DNA of 64,000 nucleotides from Casp-actino8 sp964614655 (GTDB lineage Bacteria; Actinomycetota; Acidimicrobiia; Acidimicrobiales; Ilumatobacteraceae), in the NCBI GenBank assembly GCA_964614655.1, contig CAZTPF010000010.1, forward strand, positions 1-64,000. The letters run 5' to 3'. The notes beneath the pieces were generated by a model. The model had not been told where the DNA came from and searched no databases. It saw nothing but the letters and a program-made list of their open reading frames with translations. The translations under genes and the position numbers were made by a program. Numbering within the stretch: position 1 is the first letter of the stretch; each line of letters starts with the position of its first letter. Shown here piece after piece: positions 48,856-56,556 of the stretch.

Positions 48856-49225
48856 CGAACGACCGGACAGCGGGCAGGCGGCCGTCGAGTTCGCACTGAC
48901 GGTTCCGATCTTGCTCATTGCCCTCCTGGGGGCGATTCAGGTGTTCGTCGTTCTCGTCGATCGCATTCACCTGGTGCATGTCACTCGTGACGCGGCGCGG
49001 GCGGCCTCGGTCGCCGAGGAGCCTCGGAAAGCTGCACAAGCGGCAGTCGAACGTTCGTTGCCGGCTCGTTCAGTCTCGGTGTCGGTCGACGAGCACGACG
49101 AGGTCGTGACAGTGGAGGTGACTCTGGTGAACTCGACCGACGTTCCGATCATCGGGCGATTCCTGCCCGATGTCGAACTACACGAATCGCTCTCGATGCT
49201 CGCCGAGACCTTCGTCGATCCGTGA
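48833..49225 (+). CDS. TadE-like minor pilin
   Basis: A 130-aa protein with the TadE signature DSGQAAVEFALTVPILLIAL (about residues 12-31): a basic leader, glycine, Glu at +5, then one long hydrophobic helix. RIHLVHVTRDAARAASVAE follows, and an extracytoplasmic beta-rich tail. Start choice is uncertain: the GTG at 48,833 overlaps the pilin gene by 23 nt, and an earlier in-frame GTG exists. It ends the compact tad run (TadZ-like, A, B, C, Flp, E). Confidence 0.8.
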   Translation: MSRRNSLDERPDSGQAAVEFALTVPILLIALLGAIQVFVVLVDRIHLVHVTRDAARAASVAEEPRKAAQAAVERSLPARSVSVSVDEHDEVVTVEVTLVNSTDVPIIGRFLPDVELHESLSMLAETFVDP

Positions 49226-49228
49226 CGT

Positions 49229-49234
49229 TACATT
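49229..49234 (+). promoter_or_regulatory. -10 box TACATT of the photolyase gene
   Basis: TACATT lies exactly 12 to 7 nt before the GTG at 49,241. Confidence 0.6.
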
Positions 49235-49240
49235 GACGTC

Positions 49241-50743
49241 GTGGAGACGGTCTGGGTGCTCGGTGACCAACTCGGCCGTTCGCTCGGAGCACTCGGATCG
49301 GCCACTCCTGCGACGCATCGCATCCTCATGGTCGAGAGTTCGGCGAAGCTCACGTCGAAGAAATGGCACGTGCAGCGAGCACACTTCGTGATCTCGTCGA
49401 TGAGGCATTTCGCCGAAGAACTCCGAGCTGAGGGTTTCGATGTCGATTATCGAAAGGCGTCGTCGCTTTCCCAGGGTTTTCATGAACACGTCTCCGATCA
49501 CTCCCCCACTTCGGTCGTCGTCACCGAACCGGCCAGTTTCCGGGGCCTGCAGATGGTTCGCGATCTCGGATGCACCGTCGTGCGATCCAATCAGTTCCTG
49601 TGCCATTACGACGACTTCGCCGACTGGGTGTCCGGTCGCAAGTCGTTCAAGATGGAGGACTTCTACCGCTGGCAGCGAACACGACTGGGTTACCTCATGG
49701 ACACCTCGTCGGACGATCCCTCGCCGATCGGAGGACGCTGGAACTTCGACGCCGAGAACCGCCAGCCACCGCCGAAGGACGGCGCCAATCACTGGCCGGC
49801 TCCACTCACCGATGAACTCGACCAGATCGATCTGGCCGTTCTCGACGACATCTCCGCGCATTGTCATGGAGTAGCTCCGAGCGGACTGTGGTCGACGTCG
49901 CGGGCCGGTGCCCTGCGACGTCTTCGCCACTTCGTCGAATCGCTGTTGCCGATGTTCGGTCCGCACGAAGACGCCATGACCACCGGGAGCTGGCATCTTG
50001 CTCACTCTCTGCTGTCGCCGTATCTCAACGTCGGTCGACTGTCTCCCGCCGAAGTGTGCGACGCCGTCCAGGAAGCCTTCGACGAGGGGCGTGTGCCAAT
50101 CGAATCGGCCGAGGGATTCATTCGCCAGGTGATCGGTTGGCGGGAATACGTGTGGGGTCTCTACTGGCTGTGGATGCCCGACTACGCCGACGAGAACGCT
50201 CTTGGTGCCAACCGTCCGCTGCCGCCGGTGTTCTCCGATCCGAATCGGACCCATATGAGGTGCCTGTCGTCCACACTGGGTGACGTTCACGAACGCGCCT
50301 ATGCACACCACATCCAGCGGCTCATGATCATCGGGAATCTCTCCCTGATCGCCGGGATCGATCCGCAAGAACTCACGAACTGGATGTGGGAGAACTTCGT
50401 CGACGGAGCGGAGTGGGTCATGGTGCCGAACGTGATCGGAATGTCGCAGTATGCCGACGGAGGCCGGATGGCCACCAAGCCGTATGCGTCAGGTGGTGCC
50501 TACATCGACAAGATGAGCGACTACTGCAAAGGTTGCCGTTACGACCGCAAGAAGAGGGTGGGCGACGACGCCTGTCCGTTCACCACTCTGTATTGGGACT
50601 TCATGGCCCGACACGAAACGACGTTCGGGCGCAATCCGCGGGTCGCGCAGCAAGTACGAGCGGCCTTCAAGCTGAGTGACCTCGACGCAGTTCGGGAGCG
50701 GGCGAGTGAGGTGCTCGCCGCTCTCGACCGCGGCGAGTTGTGA
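49241..50743 (+). CDS. FeS-BCP type (6-4) photolyase/cryptochrome
   Basis: A 500-aa flavoprotein of the iron-sulfur bacterial cryptochrome/photolyase class, whose Agrobacterium member (PhrB) repairs UV (6-4) photoproducts. It begins METVWVLGDQL, has HVQRAHFVISSMRHFAEEL (DUF523-like antenna domain), and later the catalytic helical domain IRQVIGWREYVWGLYW, HIQRLMIIGNLSLIAGIDP and PNVIGMSQYADGG. The 4Fe-4S cysteines are in HMRCLSS and KMSDYCKGCRYDRKKR followed by DDACPF. The start is a GTG with a leaderless -10 box. The lumazine/FAD cofactors are inferred from the family. Confidence 0.92.
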   Translation: METVWVLGDQLGRSLGALGSATPATHRILMVESSAKLTSKKWHVQRAHFVISSMRHFAEELRAEGFDVDYRKASSLSQGFHEHVSDHSPTSVVVTEPASFRGLQMVRDLGCTVVRSNQFLCHYDDFADWVSGRKSFKMEDFYRWQRTRLGYLMDTSSDDPSPIGGRWNFDAENRQPPPKDGANHWPAPLTDELDQIDLAVLDDISAHCHGVAPSGLWSTSRAGALRRLRHFVESLLPMFGPHEDAMTTGSWHLAHSLLSPYLNVGRLSPAEVCDAVQEAFDEGRVPIESAEGFIRQVIGWREYVWGLYWLWMPDYADENALGANRPLPPVFSDPNRTHMRCLSSTLGDVHERAYAHHIQRLMIIGNLSLIAGIDPQELTNWMWENFVDGAEWVMVPNVIGMSQYADGGRMATKPYASGGAYIDKMSDYCKGCRYDRKKRVGDDACPFTTLYWDFMARHETTFGRNPRVAQQVRAAFKLSDLDAVRERASEVLAALDRGEL

Positions 50744-50789
50744 GTCTCGCCGCCACGAACTGCCCCTCAGCGTCGTGGCGACGAGACTC
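50742..50789. terminator. Strong bidirectional hairpin between convergent genes
   Basis: A 17-bp stem (50,742-50,758 with 50,773-50,789; arms begin GAGTCTCG and end CGAGACTC) with one mismatch and a 14-base loop. The left arm starts inside the photolyase stop codon. It lies between the convergent photolyase and choice-of-anchor genes and is the most stable 3' structure I found here. Confidence 0.75.
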
Positions 50790-50800
50790 GATCGTGGTCG

Positions 50801-52375
50801 TCAACGACGAATCTCGAAGACGGTCGTCGTTCCCGAAATTTCGTACGAGACGATGAGAAGCGGCTTACCCGTGACCGAGGCGTAGGCCGGCACGTACTGG
50901 AGACCTTCAGGTGAGACATCGGCCGTACGAGCCCACTGGACGAAGTCGGGTGATGAAGGATTCGATGCGTCGAAAACCATGATCCCTCCCGAACGCTCCA
51001 ACCCGACGAAGATCGTCGGCATTCCGTAAGGAGCCCCAACAGCGACACCTTCGGGTTCGGGTCCCTTGTCGTCACTCCGTCCGTCGTGGTTCTCGAGCCA
51101 CTCCTCTTCGGTGATCGATGCTCGAATGATCGCCTCGAGACCCGAGCCCGAGTCGAAGACGACATTGCCACTCGTGTCCCAGACCGTGAACGACCGACCG
51201 CCGTACGCCGCCAGTCGTGTGTATCCGTCCTCACCCTTCACACTCGGATAGGACGTCGTGACCTTGAGTCGACCCAACTTGTCGTCGTCACCGATCCCGT
51301 CGACGAAGACCGAGGGATCGAGTGGCAGATCCTTCACACGTGCTTCGTCCGTGTAGCACAACTCCTGATCCTCGTCGTCGGACACCGGACCAGCGAAGTA
51401 CTCGACTCCATCACCTTCGTTCGCCGTGACGAGGTAGGTCTTGCCGCCCACCCTCATCGACGCGATCGCATCCGGCATGTACATGTTCTGCACTGGCCAG
51501 ATCGTCGTGGTGTACGAATCGTCCCTGTCGCTCGCATCGAATCCGATCCAGGACTTCTCCCACGACTTCAATCCGAGACCCTTCACGCCGACGAGTTCGG
51601 CAGACACCCAATCGACGATCGCCACCGAGTTGGCCTCCTGCAGCGTCACGTAGGCGTAGCGACCCGAAACGGTGATGAATTCGGGTTCGAAATCCTGAGA
51701 TGGTGTCGCTCCCGGCCAAATCGGTACGCGCACCCCGTCGGCTTGAAGCTCCGGTGTCGCCGAATCGAGCGAGGCGAAACCGACATTGACGGCTCGACTC
51801 GGTCGGCCGTCGACGATTCTGATGATGCTCACCGACCCCTGAGGGTTCACGGCCTCGGTGGGGTCGGTGACCACATCACCCGATGCATCGATGCAACGGG
51901 GTTCTCCCTCGTTGGCGACCAGCACGGCTGAACCGTTACCGGCAAAGGTCACCATGTCGGGGAGGGGACCCACTTCCCGACTGAAGAGAATGCGTCCCGT
52001 CGTCGGACTGAAGAACACGGCAGTACCCGGTTCGGTGGCCGGAGATCCGACCACGGTGGCGACCCCGAGCCCACGGATCACGTCGACACTCGTGATCGAG
52101 GGACCGAACTCGGTGAGATCGATCGTACGAACCAGCTTCATGTCGGCCGGATTCCTCACGTCGACCACGTCGATGCGGTCCTCGGCTCCGTTGGTGACGA
52201 ACATCTGACGGGTCCATCCGTCGTACTTGGCGATCTCGGAGCCACCTTCGCCGACACCACTGTCGAAGGTTCCGATCGGTACCAGCTCGAGTTTCGTTCC
52301 GGCCTGAGACGGCGTTCCCAACCACACGACCATGACAACAGCGGCGAGCAGTGCTCCAACGAGACGAATCTTCAC
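50801..52375 (-). CDS. Exported choice-of-anchor I family protein (beta-propeller-like)
   Basis: A 524-aa exported protein. Signal peptide VKIRLVGALLAAVVMVVWLG with cleavage after SQA (about residue 25). The rest carries blade-like repeats: GGSEIAKYDGWTRQMFVTNG, RIDVVDVRNPADMKLVRTID, NPQGSVSIIRI, QEANSVAIVDW, GKTYLVTANEGDG, the pattern of choice-of-anchor I proteins, often found with phosphatase domains but here alone. Acidic DxD/N-rich loops may bind calcium. It lacks an obvious anchor at the C-terminus. I start at the GTG at 52,375, which gives a proper signal peptide and has AGGTAGG upstream; the longer frame adds 27 unlikely residues. Confidence 0.8.
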   Translation of the reverse strand: MKIRLVGALLAAVVMVVWLGTPSQAGTKLELVPIGTFDSGVGEGGSEIAKYDGWTRQMFVTNGAEDRIDVVDVRNPADMKLVRTIDLTEFGPSITSVDVIRGLGVATVVGSPATEPGTAVFFSPTTGRILFSREVGPLPDMVTFAGNGSAVLVANEGEPRCIDASGDVVTDPTEAVNPQGSVSIIRIVDGRPSRAVNVGFASLDSATPELQADGVRVPIWPGATPSQDFEPEFITVSGRYAYVTLQEANSVAIVDWVSAELVGVKGLGLKSWEKSWIGFDASDRDDSYTTTIWPVQNMYMPDAIASMRVGGKTYLVTANEGDGVEYFAGPVSDDEDQELCYTDEARVKDLPLDPSVFVDGIGDDDKLGRLKVTTSYPSVKGEDGYTRLAAYGGRSFTVWDTSGNVVFDSGSGLEAIIRASITEEEWLENHDGRSDDKGPEPEGVAVGAPYGMPTIFVGLERSGGIMVFDASNPSSPDFVQWARTADVSPEGLQYVPAYASVTGKPLLIVSYEISGTTTVFEIRR

Positions 52376-52380
52376 AGGAC

Positions 52381-52409
52381 CTACCTTTCGAACGACTCTC
52401 GCAAGGTAG
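52381..52409 (-). promoter_or_regulatory. Inverted repeat that would pair with the Shine-Dalgarno sequence
   Basis: On the minus strand CTACCTT and AAGGTAG are perfect 7-nt complements separated by 15 nt, and the second arm contains the AAGGTAGG ribosome-binding site of the choice-of-anchor gene (GTG at 52,375). Folding would hide that site, so translation may be controlled by the leader. Confidence 0.45.
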
Positions 52410-52478
52410 GGATCGAGGATGAACGGCAGGTGACGTCCCGGGTACGTGCGGGTCAAGCCCTCATGACGTTTCGTCGCC

Positions 52479-53228
52479 TCAGTTCTGCACGATCGGCTCG
52501 CGGAGATGTACGGGCTGAAGTCCTTTGGTCTTGCGTCGGGATCCGATGTTGAGCACTTCGACGAAGACCGAGAAAGCCATCGCCGCGTAGATGTAGCCCT
52601 TCGGGATCTTCTGCCCGAAGCCTTCGGCGATCAAGGTCGTACCGATCAGGAGCAAGAAGGCCAAGGCGAGCATCTTCACCGACGGATGGGCGTTCACGAA
52701 CGAATAGATGCCCTTGGAGGCGACGAGCATGATCACGACCGCCACGACGATGGCGATCACCATCACCCACACGTAGGTGGTCATGCCGACGGCCGTGATC
52801 ACCGAGTCGACCGAGAAGACGAGGTCGAGGATCATCACCTGGGCGATGACGGCAGCGAACGTCGGAGCCACCTTGGACGACTTCTCTCCTTCGTCGCCTT
52901 CGAGTTTGTGGTGGATCTCCTTCGTCGCCTTGTAGATGAGGAACAGTCCGCCGGCGAGGAGGATCAACTCTTTCCCGCTGAAACCGACCGAACCGATCGA
53001 GAACAGCTCGGATTTCAGTGTGATGATCCAGCCCACTCCGAGAAGCAGGAGGATGCGCATCCCGCCAGCGGCCAGAAGTCCGACTCGGCGCGCACGATCC
53101 TGCTGATCCGCCGGGAGTTTCGAGGCGAGAATCGAGATGAACACGACGTTGTCGACGCCGAGTACGACTTCGAGGGTGAGCAGCGCGGCGAGAGCGCTCC
53201 ATGCGGTGGGGTCGGAGATCCAGTCCAT
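52479..53228 (-). CDS. TerC family integral membrane protein
   Basis: A 249-aa membrane protein of the TerC/Alx family, linked to tellurite resistance and, in characterised cases, to manganese export and metal loading of exported proteins. The helices include LTLEVVLGVDNVVFISILAS (conserved Asp/Asn in GVDNVVF) and MILDLVFSVDSVITAVGMT (second acidic pair), the likely metal path. VPKGYIYAAMAFSVFVEVLN-like IPKGYIYAAMAFSVFVEVLN closes the protein. The ATG at 53,228 has TACTGT 14 to 9 nt upstream (53,237-53,242 on the minus strand), overlapped by an inverted repeat. Confidence 0.9.
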   Translation of the reverse strand: MDWISDPTAWSALAALLTLEVVLGVDNVVFISILASKLPADQQDRARRVGLLAAGGMRILLLLGVGWIITLKSELFSIGSVGFSGKELILLAGGLFLIYKATKEIHHKLEGDEGEKSSKVAPTFAAVIAQVMILDLVFSVDSVITAVGMTTYVWVMVIAIVVAVVIMLVASKGIYSFVNAHPSVKMLALAFLLLIGTTLIAEGFGQKIPKGYIYAAMAFSVFVEVLNIGSRRKTKGLQPVHLREPIVQN

Positions 53229-53231
53229 ACG

Positions 53232-53257
53232 ACGACACAGTACGACGCATGTGTCGT
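53232..53257. promoter_or_regulatory. Operator-like inverted repeat over the terC promoter
   Basis: ACGACACA and TGTGTCGT are perfect 8-bp arms separated by 10 bp, a two-turn operator geometry. The left arm overlaps the terC -10 box TACTGT (53,237-53,242, minus strand). Confidence 0.5.
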
Positions 53258-53262
53258 CCGCG

Positions 53263-53279
53263 GAGACGTACGACGTCTC
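53263..53279. promoter_or_regulatory. Second inverted repeat, next to the nfeD promoter
   Basis: GAGACGT-ACG-ACGTCTC is a perfect 7-bp inverted repeat with a 3-bp centre. It ends 6 nt upstream of the nfeD -10 box (53,286), overlapping where RNA polymerase would contact the -35 side. Confidence 0.45.
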
Positions 53280-53285
53280 GAGAAC

Positions 53286-53291
53286 TAGCCT
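53286..53291 (+). promoter_or_regulatory. -10 box TAGCCT of the nfeD-SPFH unit
   Basis: TAGCCT lies exactly 12 to 7 nt before the ATG at 53,298. Confidence 0.65.
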
Positions 53292-53297
53292 GACCAC

Positions 53298-53771
53298 ATG
53301 GGAGACACTGACGTCTGGCGGTGGATCTGGATTCTGGTGATCGCCGGATTCCTCATCGGAGAGATGTTCACGCCCGGCACCTTCTTCTTCTTGCCCTTCG
53401 CGGCGGGTGCTCTGGCCGCCGCCATCGCCGCCTTCGCCGGCGGATCGGTCGGACTTCAATGGATTCTGTTCGTCGGAATCGCCGCCCTCACCTCGTTCGC
53501 ATTCATTCCTCTGCGTCGACGACTCGACCGAATCCAACCTCCGGTCGGTGTCGGATCACAGCGAGTCCTCCACCAGGAGGGAACGATCATCACCGACATC
53601 TCGCCCGGTCCGACCGGGGCCGGCTCGGTGCGAATCGGGCGGGAAGAATGGCGAGCCGAATCACTCGATCACGAGTCGATTCCGGCTGGTGCGTCGGTAC
53701 GAGTCGTCGAGGTTCGAGGAACCGGAGTGGTCGTCGAACGCGTCATGTCGAACGAAGGAGGCCGCCCATGA
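53298..53771 (+). CDS. NfeD-family membrane protein (short form)
   Basis: A 157-aa protein with an N-terminal membrane part (about three helices; WIWILVIAGFLIGEMFTPG and LPFAAGALAAAIAAFAGG) and a C-terminal OB-fold NfeD domain: HQEGTIITDISPGPTGAGSV, VRIGREEWRAESLDHESIPAG. It lacks the ClpP-class serine protease domain of long NfeD proteins. Short NfeD proteins pair with stomatins; here the stomatin gene follows by ATGA overlap. It is divergent from terC. Confidence 0.9.
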   Translation: MGDTDVWRWIWILVIAGFLIGEMFTPGTFFFLPFAAGALAAAIAAFAGGSVGLQWILFVGIAALTSFAFIPLRRRLDRIQPPVGVGSQRVLHQEGTIITDISPGPTGAGSVRIGREEWRAESLDHESIPAGASVRVVEVRGTGVVVERVMSNEGGRP

Positions 53772-54724
53772 TCCTGTTCATCGTCGCCGCTGCAGTGTTC
53801 CTGCTGTTCATCATCTTCTTGGCATCGGCGGTCAAGATCGTTCGGCCGTATCAACGAGGTGTGATCGAACGTCTTGGTCGCTACTTCGCCACGGTCGAAC
53901 CAGGCCTTCGCCTGATCCTTCCGTTCATCGACAAGCTGCGCATCGTCGACATGCGCGAGCAGGTGATCGACGTTCCCCCGCAGGAGGTCATCACCTCCGA
54001 CAACGTCGTGGTGAGCGTCGATGCCGTCGTCTACTACGAGCCGACCGATCCCCAACGACTCATCTACAACGTCGCCAACTTCATGGTCGCCATCACGAAG
54101 CTGGCGCAGACGAACCTGCGAAATCTGATCGGTGACATGCAACTCGATCAAGCGCTCACCTCGCGCGACAAGATCAACACGAACCTCCGCGAGATTCTCG
54201 ACGACGCGACCGACACCTGGGGTGTGCGCGTCAAGCGAGTCGAGATACAGCGAATCGACCCGCCCACCGACGTCATGAACGCCATGCACGAGCAGATGAA
54301 GGCCGAGCGAACACGCCGGGCGACGGTCACCACCGCCGAGGGTCAGCGTCAGGCCGAGATCACTCGCGCTGAGGGCGAACAGCAGGCGGCGATCCTTCGG
54401 GCCGAGGCGGTGCGTCAGCAGCAGATCCTGGAGGCCGAAGGTGAGGCCGCCGCCATTCGGGCCCTGGCCGAAGCCGAGAAGTTCAAGCAGATCACCGAAG
54501 CCGAAGGCGAGGCCGAGGCGATCCGATCCGTCTACGCGGCGATCCACGAGGGTGATCCCACCAACGACTTGATCGCAATCAAGTATCTGGAGGCACTCGG
54601 CACGATCGCCAACGGCCAGGCCACCAAGATCTTCGTTCCGTCCGACATGTCGAACGTCCTGGCGTCGATCGGCGGAGTGGCCGAGCTCTTCAGAGCCGAC
54701 CCCCCGTCCTCCCCTCCCGCCTGA
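53768..54724 (+). CDS. SPFH/stomatin-type membrane scaffold protein
   Basis: A 318-aa slipin/stomatin. One N-terminal helix (MILFIVAAAVFLLFIIFLAS) anchors it, followed by the SPFH domain: KIVRPYQRGVIERLGRY, PGLRLILPFIDKLRIVDMRE, DVPPQEVITSDNVVVSVDAVV. A long Ala/Glu/Arg coiled coil comes next (about residues 180-265, repeated AEGE and AEA units), which drives oligomerisation. The C-terminal SDMSNVLASIGGVAELF is conserved. Coupled to NfeD; together they would form a membrane microdomain scaffold, with function inferred from the family. Confidence 0.93.
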   Translation: MILFIVAAAVFLLFIIFLASAVKIVRPYQRGVIERLGRYFATVEPGLRLILPFIDKLRIVDMREQVIDVPPQEVITSDNVVVSVDAVVYYEPTDPQRLIYNVANFMVAITKLAQTNLRNLIGDMQLDQALTSRDKINTNLREILDDATDTWGVRVKRVEIQRIDPPTDVMNAMHEQMKAERTRRATVTTAEGQRQAEITRAEGEQQAAILRAEAVRQQQILEAEGEAAAIRALAEAEKFKQITEAEGEAEAIRSVYAAIHEGDPTNDLIAIKYLEALGTIANGQATKIFVPSDMSNVLASIGGVAELFRADPPSSPPA

Positions 54725-54732
54725 GCGAAAGT

Positions 54733-54786
54733 GCCCACCCTGATGCTTTGAGTAGCGGTTTCGGTGCCTAGCGCATCAGAGTGGGC
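54733..54786. terminator. Long stem-loop after the SPFH gene
   Basis: GCCCACCCTGATGC and GCATCAGAGTGGGC form a 14-bp stem with one mismatch, separated by 26 nt. It sits between the SPFH stop and the oppositely transcribed tRNA-Ala, so it could end both transcripts. There is no clear U-tract. Confidence 0.55.
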
Positions 54787-54801
54787 GGAAAATGGCCGAA
54801 G

Positions 54802-54878
54802 TGGTGGAGACGATGGGACTCGAACCCACGACCCCCTGCTTGCAAAGCAGGTGCTCTAGCCAACTGAGCTACGTCCCC
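54802..54878 (-). tRNA. tRNA-Ala (anticodon TGC)
   Basis: A 77-nt tRNA with encoded CCA. The 5' end is GGGGACGTAGCTCAGTTGGC, the anticodon stem-loop CCTGC-TTTGCAA-GCAGG gives anticodon TGC, and the T arm is CGTGGGTTCGAGTCCCATC, followed by the acceptor complement CGTCTCC. The acceptor pairs GGGGACG with CGTCTCC including one G-T pair. Confidence 0.95.
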
Positions 54879-54949
54879 GAAGGGCGTCCTCACACTAGCC
54901 CCCCGGCCTGGTCAGAGCGCTCGCTGACGACACGAGAAACCCGCAGACC

Positions 54950-54955
54950 TACTCT
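54950..54955 (+). promoter_or_regulatory. -10 box TACTCT of the limonene-monooxygenase-like gene
   Basis: TACTCT lies exactly 12 to 7 nt before the ATG at 54,962. Confidence 0.6.
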
Positions 54956-54961
54956 TTTCTC

Positions 54962-56260
54962 ATGACATCACCCAGCGGTCTTCCGGGGGGCCGACCGCCC
55001 CGCCTGCAGTTCGGGACCTTCCTCGCACCGCACCACCCCGTCGGGGAGAATCCGACACTTCAATTCCAGAGTGACATCGAGTTCGCCGCCCACCTCGACC
55101 ACCTCGGCTTCGACGAGTTCTGGTGCGGCGAGCACCACTCGAGCGGTTGGGAGATGATCGCTTCGCCCGAGATGTTCTTGGCCGCTGCCGGTCAGCGCAC
55201 CTCCCACATTCGACTCGGCACCGGGGTGATCTCTCTCCCCTACCACCATCCCTTCAACGTCGCTCAGCGCATCGTCCAGCTCGACCACATGACGAAGGGG
55301 CGGGCCATGTTCGGCACCGGGCCCGGCGCCCTGCCGAGCGATGCCTGGACACTCGGTATCGACCCCCTCGTACAGCGCGACCGCCAGGACGAGGCGATGG
55401 GCGTGATCGTCCGTCTTCTCCGGGGCGACGAGCGATTCAGTCACGAAAGCGACTGGTTCACCCTGCGCGACGCCCAGCTCCAACTGCTGCCCGTCCAGGA
55501 CGACATGCCGATCGCCACGGCGTCCACGCTGTCGCCGTCTGGAATGCAGATGGCCGGCAAGTACGGCTGCGGGGTGCTCTCGATCGCCTCCAACAGCACC
55601 GCTGGGCTCGCCGCCCTCCCCACGCAGTGGAGTTTCGCCGAAGAGTCCGCCGCCAAACACGGACAGTCGGTCGATCGGAAGAACTGGCGGGTCATGATGA
55701 GTTGGCACATCGCCGAGACACGCGAGCAGGCACGCCACGAAGCCGTCGACGGACTTCAGCGTTGGCACAACGAATACAACGTGTGGACGCTCGGTCGTCC
55801 GGGTGCTCAACACGTCGAGGACAAGTGGGAACTCCTCGAGCAGATCACCGCCGGCGGAACCGCCGTGGTGGGCACTCCCGACGATCTCGTGGCAGCCATC
55901 CGAAATCTTCAGGATCTCACCGGCGGCTTCGGAGTCGTCCTCGGCTTCGCACACGACTGGGCCAACCGAGAGAACACCCGACGCTCATGGGACATGGTGG
56001 CGCGCTACGTGATTCCCGAAGTCAACCGCACCACCGAACGCCAACGGGCCTCGATGAAGTTCCTCAACGACAATCAGGCCACGCTCATGGCGGGTGCTGG
56101 TGCCGCAGTGATGCAGAAGATCATGGCCGACGAACGCGCATCGGCCGAACTGGTCACGATGATGCAGAACATGCAACAGGGTGGCGACGACCGTGAAACC
56201 ACCTTCCGTCCCGGTGGGGGCGTCCGCGACGATCAGCTGCCGACCTCGGCCGGCGAATAG
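54962..56260 (+). CDS. Luciferase-family flavin monooxygenase (limonene 1,2-monooxygenase-like)
   Basis: A 432-aa LLM-class oxidoreductase. LQFGTFLAPHHPVGENPTL opens the TIM barrel, DEFWCGEHHSSGWEMIASPEMF (two adjoining parts) is the flavin/substrate strand with the conserved EHH, and IRLGTGVISLPYHHPFNVAQR and GRAMFGTGPGALPSDAW are typical of limonene and alkanal monooxygenases. The C-terminal 60 residues (RQRASMKFLNDNQATLMAG onward) form an extra helical tail. FMN, supplied by a separate reductase, or F420 are both possible cofactors; the substrate is unknown. Confidence 0.88.
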   Translation: MTSPSGLPGGRPPRLQFGTFLAPHHPVGENPTLQFQSDIEFAAHLDHLGFDEFWCGEHHSSGWEMIASPEMFLAAAGQRTSHIRLGTGVISLPYHHPFNVAQRIVQLDHMTKGRAMFGTGPGALPSDAWTLGIDPLVQRDRQDEAMGVIVRLLRGDERFSHESDWFTLRDAQLQLLPVQDDMPIATASTLSPSGMQMAGKYGCGVLSIASNSTAGLAALPTQWSFAEESAAKHGQSVDRKNWRVMMSWHIAETREQARHEAVDGLQRWHNEYNVWTLGRPGAQHVEDKWELLEQITAGGTAVVGTPDDLVAAIRNLQDLTGGFGVVLGFAHDWANRENTRRSWDMVARYVIPEVNRTTERQRASMKFLNDNQATLMAGAGAAVMQKIMADERASAELVTMMQNMQQGGDDRETTFRPGGGVRDDQLPTSAGE

Positions 56261-56265
56261 AACTC

Positions 56266-56282
56266 GACGACTTTCAGTCGTC
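56266..56282. terminator. Short hairpin between convergent genes
   Basis: GACGAC-TTTCA-GTCGTC is a perfect 6-bp stem with a 5-nt loop between the monooxygenase and the convergent zinc-ribbon gene; the latter's stop codon lies across the loop. Confidence 0.4.
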
Positions 56283-56483
56283 CTTCAACGCCACGGCGTT
56301 CGGAGTGACGTTCATCTTCGGCTCGTACTCGGCCACTTCGACGCGTCGTGCTTCGACTCCCATCGTCGCCCTGAGTTCGTTACGGCATGCCTCGCACGGC
56401 CCGTAGAAACGTCCGTCGTGACGCGACTTGCAGCGCGGGCAGACGGAGTGATCCTCGGGTAGAAGCGAAAGAGATTCGGGCAC
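56274..56483 (-). CDS. Small zinc-ribbon protein
   Basis: A 69-aa protein with one treble-clef-like zinc ribbon: HSVCPRCKSRHDGRFYGPCEACRNELR (CxxC-x14-CxxC, about residues 14-33), then VEARRVEVAEYEPKMNVTPN. I do not recognise a characterised family. The start is the GTG at 56,483, with a TAGGGT box 13 to 8 nt upstream; frames further upstream are not needed. The compact zinc ribbon and lack of other domains suggest an adaptor that binds nucleic acid or protein, but no function is claimed. Confidence 0.75.
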   Translation of the reverse strand: MPESLSLLPEDHSVCPRCKSRHDGRFYGPCEACRNELRATMGVEARRVEVAEYEPKMNVTPNAVALKDD

Positions 56484-56490
56484 GCGTCCG

Positions 56491-56496
56491 ACCCTA
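56491..56496 (-). promoter_or_regulatory. -10 box TAGGGT of the zinc-ribbon gene
   Basis: TAGGGT on the minus strand occupies -13 to -8 relative to the GTG at 56,483. Confidence 0.55.
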
Positions 56497-56544
56497 GTTG
56501 CGAGGGACGGCGACCCTTCGTCCATCGTCGAGTGACGCACGCTC

Positions 56545-56550
56545 TACTGT
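56545..56550 (+). promoter_or_regulatory. -10 box TACTGT of the F420-type oxidoreductase gene
   Basis: TACTGT lies exactly 12 to 7 nt before the GTG at 56,557. Confidence 0.6.
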
Positions 56551-56556
56551 TCAGTC

